From the NCBI GenBank assembly GCA_020354155.1, contig CP070644.1:2162530-2176166 (forward strand): a stretch of DNA of 13,637 bases, given 5' to 3'. The position numbers and the translations under genes were made by a program. Under the pieces are notes generated by a model, which saw nothing but the letters and a program-made list of their open reading frames with translations, was not told the origin of the DNA and did not search any database. The first letter of the stretch is position 1, and every line of letters begins with the position of its first letter. Of this stretch, positions 7,732 to 13,637 are shown piece after piece. Origin of the DNA: Nitrospiraceae bacterium (lineage in GTDB: Bacteria; Nitrospirota; Thermodesulfovibrionia; UBA6902).

Positions 7732-8874
7732 TCATTTCATATTATAAATCCACGAATAATAATCAGGATGACGCTTCAGGTATTCCGTGAAGTATTGCTT
7801 GGCCATCTGGCTTTGGCCCCTCTCTTCATGAGCATCCTTCAGGTAAGTGTACACACGGTCATATTCGGGATTTGACTGAAGCAGCCTTGATATTGTACTC
7901 TTTGCCTTTTCATTCTCTCCCGAAAGAGACAGGGATATAGCCTTGCCCAACAGGAGCGTTGGTTCTTTCAAATATTCATTTGATGAAGTGCTAAAGAATT
8001 GGAGAGCTTCTTCCATCTGATTCTTTCGTATCAGGCCAAATCCTCTGTTTCTTAATTTCCATAGCTCAGGCACCTTCCATTCATGCAATACCTCGGGATG
8101 CTGGAGACAATAGATGATTTCCTCACATAAATGCCTTTCCGTGATGAGCGTATGTCCGCTGTTTGTTGAGTAGGCAATGTTCAGTCTCTTGATTTTAAGA
8201 TTTTTCTTCATTAGTTCTAAAAAGAACTCTTTTATCAGATCAAGTTCATCTACTCCTGAGTCCTCTATGACATCGGAAAAATAATCTATGTCTAATGATA
8301 AAAGGACAGGCTCATTAATTTCAGGCAAGTCCTTAAGTGATGTTATAGTAATTTCAAGACCATAAATATTACCTTTCATGGTATTGCCAGTTTTATGAAA
8401 AGAGTCTGCAATTTCATCTGAATAATCCCATGAGCCTATTAATTTTCGTCTATGGTTCTGCAGGTTGTAGGCCAAGACCTTATCAGTCGTTGGGATCCAG
8501 TAAAATTTCTTAATGATACCGAGTTTATAAGCCGGGTACAGAAAATCGGAAATCGAAAAAAGACTATTATTGGTCTTGTCTCTGCTGCTTTTTATTTCAT
8601 CCCATTTTTTATCTTTATAGAGTTTCTTTATTTTTCTAATCTTATATTCAGGTATGTAGCGGAAGTCGTCATGCTCATCTATATGCACCAGGACCATGTC
8701 TTTGTATCCCTGTTTCATCCAGTCAATAAGAAATTCTGAATGCTCATCAACAATCGCAATGTTTGTAACAGGATCAACTGCAGCAACGGGAAACACTTCT
8801 TTTTCACATGAAGAAAGGAACGTTGTGATCAGGGCACCGAGGAGAATCGAATAAACATGCCTGAATTTCAGCAT
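7732..8874 (-). CDS. Lipoprotein with UPF0489/arginase-fold domain and TPR-like tail
   Basis: The 380-residue protein has a signal peptide ending in lipobox LSSC (Cys23), so it is predicted to be a lipid-anchored exported protein. The following domain matches UPF0489 (C5orf22-like), a member of the arginase/deacetylase fold. The early VDEH motif (His45), DEHDD (Asp66, His68, Asp70) and SLDIDYFS (Asp195, Asp197) sit where the fold binds two metal ions, and ISDFLYPA at about 108-115 is also typical. The residues needed for a metallohydrolase appear present, but no substrate is known. Residues from about 268 to 375 form helix pairs like TPR repeats (ALQFF, AKSTISRLLQSNP, AKQYFTEYLKRHP), suggesting protein binding. 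The ATG at 8874 has AGAGG 9 nt upstream. It is the first gene of the minus-strand run after the cytochrome terminator. Confidence 0.85.
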   Translation of the reverse strand: MLKFRHVYSILLGALITTFLSSCEKEVFPVAAVDPVTNIAIVDEHSEFLIDWMKQGYKDMVLVHIDEHDDFRYIPEYKIRKIKKLYKDKKWDEIKSSRDKTNNSLFSISDFLYPAYKLGIIKKFYWIPTTDKVLAYNLQNHRRKLIGSWDYSDEIADSFHKTGNTMKGNIYGLEITITSLKDLPEINEPVLLSLDIDYFSDVIEDSGVDELDLIKEFFLELMKKNLKIKRLNIAYSTNSGHTLITERHLCEEIIYCLQHPEVLHEWKVPELWKLRNRGFGLIRKNQMEEALQFFSTSSNEYLKEPTLLLGKAISLSLSGENEKAKSTISRLLQSNPEYDRVYTYLKDAHEERGQSQMAKQYFTEYLKRHPDYYSWIYNMK

Positions 8875-8944
8875 GGAACCATGCCTCTAACTGCTTCTAA
8901 ATAAAAGGTTTTATCCATTCCTACATTCCTGTCCTTATGAGTGG

Positions 8945-8970
8945 AGTATACCATGACTTTTAAGGTACAA
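8945..8970 (-). promoter_or_regulatory. Candidate promoter of the five-gene minus-strand run
   Basis: The minus strand shows TTGTAC (8965-8970) and an extended -10, TGGTATACT (8945-8953), about 70 bp upstream of the lipoprotein ATG. The spacer of 14 bp is short, but an extended -10 can compensate. A second TGGTATTAT (9008-9016) lies further upstream without a good -35. The rest of 8875-9126 holds no gene. Confidence 0.35.
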
Positions 8971-9074
8971 CAGTATTTATGAGAATGTAGCACTTCAGTT
9001 TCGAGGTATAATACCATACCCGGCTTATAGAATCAGTTCATAATAACCAATACAGACAGCCCATCAGAGAAAAT

Positions 9075-9110
9075 AAAAAAGGAGGAGTCCATATGGACCC
9101 CTCCTTTTTT
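9075..9110. terminator. Strong bidirectional intrinsic terminator
   Basis: A 16-bp stem with one mismatch, aaaaaaggaggagtcc (9075-9090) against ggacccctcctttttt (9095-9110), closes an ATAT loop. T-runs exist on both strands, so it can stop transcription either way. It lies 17 bp after the cytochrome stop codon on the minus strand and separates the cytochrome from the lipoprotein-led run. Confidence 0.9.
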
Positions 9111-9120
9111 ATTTGTTACT

Positions 9121-9151
9121 AAACTACTACTGCCATGGGTAGTAGTAGTTT
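9121..9151 (-). other. Inverted repeat spanning the cytochrome stop codon
   Basis: aaactactac (9121-9130) and gtagtagttt (9142-9151) are perfect 10-bp inverted repeats with an 11-nt loop. They encode the C-terminal YYYPWQ and the TAG stop. Together with the terminator just downstream, the transcript end would carry two hairpins in series. It may simply be chance from the Tyr-Tyr-Tyr codons. Confidence 0.4.
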
Positions 9152-12100
9152 GGCGCTTCATTGGTTCCGCTACCATGCTGTGAACAGCTGGACAGGTCCT
9201 GACCGATTGCAGGAGAAGTGCCGCCGTAGCAGGTTACATTACCGCTCACATCTCCAAGGTCGTGACCCGGTTTTGAGTTTCCGTTCATGAACCTCTTGCC
9301 CAGTTCTGAACTGCCCGTAGTTCCAACACCGAGGTTTGAGCCGTGTATTCCAGCTACTTCACCACCGCCGTGGCAGTTCAGGCAGCCGAACTTACGGAAT
9401 CCTCCCTTGCCCGACTCATCGTCTGTTCTCAGACAGCTTTCGCTTCCCCATCCACCGCGATGGCCGACCCTTGATAAGTTTTCCGTTGATACTGGATCAG
9501 ATGGTTCAACGCCATTCCTGGCCGTGCCGTATCCATAGACATCCGCCCTGTGACAGTTCACACAGAAATTGGCCATTATCGGATCCGTTCCACCCGGGGC
9601 ATCATCATTCGGGAACCTGACCCCGCTATTTGTCGTAACCTGGACAGTAGTGTCCATACGCCTGTTCACCCATTCATAGTCAGATCCGTGAATACCTCGT
9701 GCTCCGCTCGGTGTCCCGTTGCCGTGGCAGTCAGAGCAGGTCACAAGGCTTGTAGACTTCCATCCGTCGACAAAATTATTGTCAAGACCATCAGCCTGTC
9801 CGTCGGGTCCAGCATCATCTTTTGCATCGCTGGAACTCCATGCAGTATTCAGGCCGTCTGCCGGCTGGTTCCGTCCCGCTGCAAAGAGCGGATGGTAAGC
9901 GTAGTTACTGGTGCTGAACTGGCTTTGGATATTCGGGATGGTGCTCCAGTAAGTGTTGTAGACTGTACCACCACCGTACGTAGTATCCATACTATTTTCA
10001 CTGGTCAAGCTTGTTTTTGCGATGGTCTGACCATGGCACTGGAAGCATATCTCGTACTGATAGCTGAATCCCATGCCCTTGTTCACTCCACCGATCATGT
10101 CCGCAAGGTTTTCACTGCCCGCAACATGAAGACCGGGCTCTGCGTTGTGCTGGTCATGACATGCCTTACACTCCTCAGATCCTACCCTGTGGCTGAAGGG
10201 CAGGTCGAATGCAGCCAGTACGTCCTTACTCGATACCGATCCATCGTGGCAGTTGTAGCAGAAGAGGTGCGACTGGCCTGGTACAAAGGTAAATTTGTGG
10301 ATGTATGGATTGTCTGATCCATGACCGTTTGCATTCCCTGCCGGATCGCCGTGACAATTGAAACAGGCCTCGTTCGTCGACGCCGTACTGTGAGATACCA
10401 CATCTATAGTCCAGCCGATGTCTATGGGGCTGTTTGTGTCCCCTGCGGTGATGAATGGCTGGGCGCCGTTCAGAGTGCTTCCATCACTGTCGTGACAGCT
10501 GACGCAGAAGGTCTCAAGGCTCTTGCCGGTCCCGTCATAGGTAATGGCAGCTCCCGTGTCCTGGTTTGTCAGGAGCACGCTCTCACCGTCACCAAAGGTC
10601 TGATGCTGCGACTGATCATGACATACAACACACTCATCCCTGCTCACAATCTCCTGTGATGAGATGGCAGTTCTCACATGGTGTGAAGTACGGACAAAGT
10701 CTCCATTACCGTCACCGGGGATATTTTCAACGATCTGCCTTCTGTTCAGGTCTGATGAGCCGAACGGAGGCGTCTGGTTATGGCAAAAGACACAGTTGTT
10801 GTCACTTGGAGCGAACGCCTCATTATGAGGATGGCATCCTGCACAGTCGAGACTGTCGTTATGTGACTGGCCACCCGGTGCTGTACCGTCAGACTGATGA
10901 TGGTTCGTCTGGCTGTGACAGGTATCACAGACGTTCTCCTCATAGGGTGCTCCGTCAGCAAAGGAATCCATACCGGAGTAGTAGGTAAAGACGATGTTGC
11001 TGCCCGGTACGATGCTGCCGGAAAGTGTCGGCCTTATAAAGGCCAGGTTTGTCTGAGACCACATGGGATTGTGACAGTCAACACAGTCATTGGTGTAGCT
11101 GTATGACGAACCCGGAACATTAGCGTCACTGTGCGTCATTACATCCTGAGCTGTTGGATAACTGCCCTTGAGAGAGCCGCCCGGTGTGTGACACTGTTCA
11201 CACTTGGAGTCAGGTATCTTTATTCCGTAGTCAATATTGTCTACATGACAGTATGTACAATCCGTAGTCGAAATCACATCATGTGGTGCAGGTGAAATCA
11301 CATTCGGATTAAAGCCATCAAGGTGATTATGACAGTTACGACAGTCATTACCGTTATTGTGGTCCTGAACAGGCTCTGTTCCGTCATTCCGATGGTAGTC
11401 CGTCAGCGTGTGACATACTTCGCATATGCCATCGTTTGTTGCATCCCCATCGGCAAAACTGTTCGTGCCTGTGTAGCCCGTAAATACTACCGTGTTTCCT
11501 CCGACTGAGCTTCTAATAAAGGCCACGTTGGTCTGTGCACTCATCGGGTTGTGACAGTCCACACAGTTCAGACTAAAGGTAGTATGGGTGCTTCCGTAGT
11601 GCGTGTCCACCTTCAGGTCCGAACCACCGCCACCGCCGATGGTTCCCGTAAAGTCCATCACCTGCCACTCGAAGTCAGCATCTGCGCCTGCACTGTCACC
11701 GCGCCAGTTGGCCATCTGCAGGTTCGACGTGCTCGTCAGAACCTCAGTCCACCTGTTCCGCGGGAAAGGAATGCTCGTGCCTTGTGACGGGTCAATGTCA
11801 ACTCCGTGGTTGATGTCTGATGGGGTAGCGCCTGGTGTTATGTCAATGTATAAGCCGTCAATGGCGAACAGGTCATCAGCTGCCCATATCCGGATTGCAT
11901 AGGTTCCCGGCGTGCTTACCGTAAACTGTGCTTCCGCTGGATTGGAACCGCCCGGGCCGGAGTTTCTGGAAATTGTTTTCGTCCAGTTCCACTCATCAAA
12001 GACATTTACTTCCAGGGCCGCGATACAACCGTCTGCAGGTTCTGTCCCTGAGTAGAAGCCGACAAACAATTCGTTGCTGCTGTTACCCTGTCCATAGGCC

Positions 12101-13637
12101 CTCATCCAGATGTTGTACGTACCCGCCGTGGGGAAGTTCACCAGATATTCCCTGCCTTCACGTCCGCCACCTACCACATCGTCACAATTACCACTAGAAG
12201 AGTTCGCTGCCTGTAACGAGGTACTGCCATTGAGCTCTCCGCCGAGGGTCACTTCGTTCAGATCACCCGTGCCGGTTATGATGCCGGAATAGTTCTCCGC
12301 CTCTATGTACGTTCCTGTAATCAACACATTAGCTGCATCTCCTTTGTCCGCTGTCGTATTCGTCACAAAGCTGAATGCCTTGTCCAGGGCACTGACCGGT
12401 GTTATCGGTATATCATGCGTCACCGCTGCTACACCGCCGCCCAGATAGCTGTCTGAACCACGCTGCACCGTCACCTGGCCAGCAGGAAATTCAACCACGA
12501 AATACCGGATCCGGTTGTCATAGGCCATGTTCTCATGCCTGTAGAACTGTACCTTATTTATGTTCGTCAGCTGTCCGGAGATCGCTGTCTGCTGTGGTCC
12601 GTCGTGGTCACTCCAGTAGGTATAGAACAGCCACGTGCTGTCCATATTGACAGGAGTTGGCAGCGTCGCCTCTATAAATGAATTACCATTAAAGGCAAAC
12701 TCGGCCTTCTGGATCGTTACTCCTGATTCATCTCCGAACTCTACCACTTCATACCGGACAGATGTGGTACCACTGGTTGCGTTAGGTGAACGTTTTGCCT
12801 CAACCTCTGTTGTGCTGAGAAGCTGCCCGATTACATGTGCCTGGGCCTGCTCATCTGCTGCTAAGTTCGTCCTGGCATTGACGATAACCATGGTCTTGGT
12901 CAGGTCAGTAAGAGGCGTTCCAAGGGTTTGTGTGTTCAGATCAATACCATCGGCCAGTTGTATCTCGCCCCTCTGTACCGTGAACTCCGTGTACAGACAT
13001 TCAACCACTGCATAGGAAACCTCTGCCTGTCCGTTTGTGCCACCACGCTCGAATGTGAGCGTGCTAGTATCAGCTATATAACCTGATACCATGTGATCCG
13101 CTCCATTTACTGTGGCCTGTGGTCCCGCTGAATCTACCAGGAGGAATGCCTTTGTTGTATCTGCTATCGCCGTTGTCAGGGTGACATTCCTTGCGCTCGT
13201 TCCTGCAAGGATGCTCGTCGTCCCTGTCTCGGTCCGGCAGTCGCCCCAGCCAACTCCGTTTGATCCCGGTGCCGACGCATCATGACAGGCCATACATTCT
13301 GTGTTTTCAACCGGTGTTGCATAGTCCGGCTCCAGTATATGACAGGAATTACATGCCTGAACATCATGGGGTGCAGGGATTGATCCGCCGCCGCCGTTGT
13401 CTACAAAGCCTTCATTATGCGGGTGACAACCGGTGCAATCTAAGCTGTTGTTATGGTCCTGTCCGCCAGGTGCTGTGCCGTCTGCCTGATGATGGTTCGT
13501 CTGACTGTGACAGGTGTCGCAGACGTTCTCCTCATAGGGCGCTCCATCTGAGAATGAGCCTGCTCCACTGTAGGATGTAAAAGTTATCGTTGCCGGTATG
13601 ATGCTGCCGCTAAGCGTATCCCTGATATGCTTAGAGT
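9127..13637 (-). CDS. Giant extracytoplasmic multiheme c-type cytochrome with beta-repeats and CBM6-like domain (5' end outside window)
   Basis: The frame is open from the right window edge to the TAG at 9127-9129, giving 1502 residues with no start in view; the Met at 13293 is internal, part of a CMACH heme motif. I count 22 CxxCH motifs. Four lie in 13282-13521, five in the module starting 11565, four in the module starting 11085, and nine in the C-terminal part, the last at 9370-9384. Between 11566 and 13281 there is a heme-free block of 572 residues: four related beta-rich repeats and a CBM6/CBM35-like domain (11836-12309, starting YIEAENYSG), then a Gly-rich linker. The C-terminal half resembles doubled-CXXCH electron-transfer cytochromes. 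Heme attachment needs export, so the protein works outside the cytoplasmic membrane, perhaps on the cell surface. The electron donor and acceptor are unknown. Base composition looks visibly richer in G+C than the neighbouring genes. Confidence 0.93.
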   Translation of the reverse strand, partial: SKHIRDTLSGSIIPATITFTSYSGAGSFSDGAPYEENVCDTCHSQTNHHQADGTAPGGQDHNNSLDCTGCHPHNEGFVDNGGGGSIPAPHDVQACNSCHILEPDYATPVENTECMACHDASAPGSNGVGWGDCRTETGTTSILAGTSARNVTLTTAIADTTKAFLLVDSAGPQATVNGADHMVSGYIADTSTLTFERGGTNGQAEVSYAVVECLYTEFTVQRGEIQLADGIDLNTQTLGTPLTDLTKTMVIVNARTNLAADEQAQAHVIGQLLSTTEVEAKRSPNATSGTTSVRYEVVEFGDESGVTIQKAEFAFNGNSFIEATLPTPVNMDSTWLFYTYWSDHDGPQQTAISGQLTNINKVQFYRHENMAYDNRIRYFVVEFPAGQVTVQRGSDSYLGGGVAAVTHDIPITPVSALDKAFSFVTNTTADKGDAANVLITGTYIEAENYSGIITGTGDLNEVTLGGELNGSTSLQAANSSSGNCDDVVGGGREGREYLVNFPTAGTYNIWMRAYGQGNSSNELFVGFYSGTEPADGCIAALEVNVFDEWNWTKTISRNSGPGGSNPAEAQFTVSTPGTYAIRIWAADDLFAIDGLYIDITPGATPSDINHGVDIDPSQGTSIPFPRNRWTEVLTSTSNLQMANWRGDSAGADADFEWQVMDFTGTIGGGGGSDLKVDTHYGSTHTTFSLNCVDCHNPMSAQTNVAFIRSSVGGNTVVFTGYTGTNSFADGDATNDGICEVCHTLTDYHRNDGTEPVQDHNNGNDCRNCHNHLDGFNPNVISPAPHDVISTTDCTYCHVDNIDYGIKIPDSKCEQCHTPGGSLKGSYPTAQDVMTHSDANVPGSSYSYTNDCVDCHNPMWSQTNLAFIRPTLSGSIVPGSNIVFTYYSGMDSFADGAPYEENVCDTCHSQTNHHQSDGTAPGGQSHNDSLDCAGCHPHNEAFAPSDNNCVFCHNQTPPFGSSDLNRRQIVENIPGDGNGDFVRTSHHVRTAISSQEIVSRDECVVCHDQSQHQTFGDGESVLLTNQDTGAAITYDGTGKSLETFCVSCHDSDGSTLNGAQPFITAGDTNSPIDIGWTIDVVSHSTASTNEACFNCHGDPAGNANGHGSDNPYIHKFTFVPGQSHLFCYNCHDGSVSSKDVLAAFDLPFSHRVGSEECKACHDQHNAEPGLHVAGSENLADMIGGVNKGMGFSYQYEICFQCHGQTIAKTSLTSENSMDTTYGGGTVYNTYWSTIPNIQSQFSTSNYAYHPLFAAGRNQPADGLNTAWSSSDAKDDAGPDGQADGLDNNFVDGWKSTSLVTCSDCHGNGTPSGARGIHGSDYEWVNRRMDTTVQVTTNSGVRFPNDDAPGGTDPIMANFCVNCHRADVYGYGTARNGVEPSDPVSTENLSRVGHRGGWGSESCLRTDDESGKGGFRKFGCLNCHGGGEVAGIHGSNLGVGTTGSSELGKRFMNGNSKPGHDLGDVSGNVTCYGGTSPAIGQDLSSCSQHGSGTNEAPNYYYPWQ
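10813..11565 (-). repeat. Tandem heme-binding modules (CVDCHNPM...SFADG...C..CH...DC..CH)
   Basis: Two copies start at 11565 (to about 11302) and 11085 (to 10813). A third, partly outside the window, occupies about 13405-13637. Shared features are CVDCHNPM, AFIR, a SFADG strand, CxxCH, H..DGT.P, and DC..CH.H. In the first copy and the edge copy this is followed by PAPHDV and two more CxxCH motifs, so the full unit carries five hemes. At DNA level about 82 bp at 10877-10958 and 13469-13550 differ at only about ten positions. Confidence 0.7.
11638..13233 (-). repeat. Four copies of a beta-rich protein repeat inside the cytochrome
   Basis: Each copy follows the scheme VTVQRG...L..P(V/L)..(D/L)KAF.FV......ITG.L.....V.F.R........(I/V)RY.VVEF. 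Approximate spans on the DNA are 12991-13233, 12733-12990, 12481-12732, and a fourth split into 12310-12480 and about 11638-11742. The copies are clearly alike but diverged, so this is an old protein-level repeat and not a recent DNA duplication. I do not recognise the family. Confidence 0.65.
11836..12309 (-). other. CBM6/CBM35-like beta-sandwich domain within the cytochrome
   Basis: This stretch of about 158 residues opens with YIEAENYSG, continues with REYLVNFPTAGTYNIWMRAY and EAQFTVSTPGTYAIRIWA, and ends DGLYIDI. That is the usual signature of CBM6/CBM35-type carbohydrate-binding domains (A/IEAE start, G.Y.V.FP..G.Y...R, and a closing D...I strand). It suggests binding to polysaccharide or another surface polymer; the ligand is not determinable by eye. 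Sequence on both sides matches the two halves of one beta-repeat, so the domain seems inserted there. Confidence 0.65.

Noticed and set aside
9550..10317. 255-codon plus-strand ORF opposite the cytochrome
   Set aside because: It is the reverse of a convincing 22-heme coding sequence and its translation shows no recognisable family, so it is a shadow ORF.
9127..13293. Taking the Met at 13293 as the start of the cytochrome
   Set aside because: That Met is the second residue of a CMACH heme motif, and the frame stays open with three more heme motifs up to the window edge, so the gene is simply cut by the window.
9370..13521. Recurring gtgacag... segments as a possible CRISPR or DNA repeat array
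   Set aside because: They are the reverse complements of CxxCH heme codons, spaced irregularly within one open frame.

Overview
The window reads like a Gram-negative, probably anaerobic or facultative bacterium with an extensive c-type cytochrome inventory, of the Nitrospirota or Desulfobacterota kind. The evidence is a very large multiheme cytochrome, a ResB-like (system II) cytochrome c biogenesis protein, a lipoprotein, a BchE-like cobalamin radical SAM enzyme, and dispersed palindromic intergenic repeats. The taxonomic placement is an inference from gene content and repeat style, not something I can prove here.

Left part (1-2433, + strand): the tail of an SRPBCC-domain protein that runs in from outside the window, then a complete 648-residue protein joining a B12-binding domain, a BchE-like radical SAM domain and a C-terminal SRPBCC domain. 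The two C-terminal tails match at about 50 of 66 residues, so this looks like a tandem duplication. Inverted-repeat intergenic elements lie just before (399-476) and just after (2503-2606) the full copy.

Middle part (2630-8970, - strand): a run of five genes read right to left. They are a UPF0489/arginase-fold lipoprotein with a TPR-like tail, a DUF4340-type membrane-anchored protein with three copies of its core repeat, a small membrane-anchored NTF2/IMS-like protein, a ResB-like protein, and a polytopic membrane protein with a spermidine-synthase-like methyltransferase-fold domain. The three central genes overlap or nearly touch and are surely co-transcribed. The last gene is separated by 160 bp containing a 14-bp perfect palindrome, and it is followed by an intrinsic terminator.

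Right part (9127-13637, - strand): the 3' 1502 codons of a giant cytochrome with 22 CxxCH heme motifs in the window. Its reading frame stays open to the window edge, so the N-terminus is missing. A heme-free block of about 570 residues is built from four copies of a beta-rich repeat, and a CBM6/CBM35-like domain appears to be nested inside the fourth. Heme modules that resemble each other flank this block. A strong bidirectional terminator (9075-9110) separates the cytochrome from the biogenesis-type genes.

Taken together, the middle and right parts suggest a locus for making, and perhaps surface-displaying, a very large extracytoplasmic cytochrome, with ResB and its accessory proteins next to a likely client. 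The functional link is inferred only from proximity. No tRNA, rRNA, CRISPR array or transposase gene was seen.
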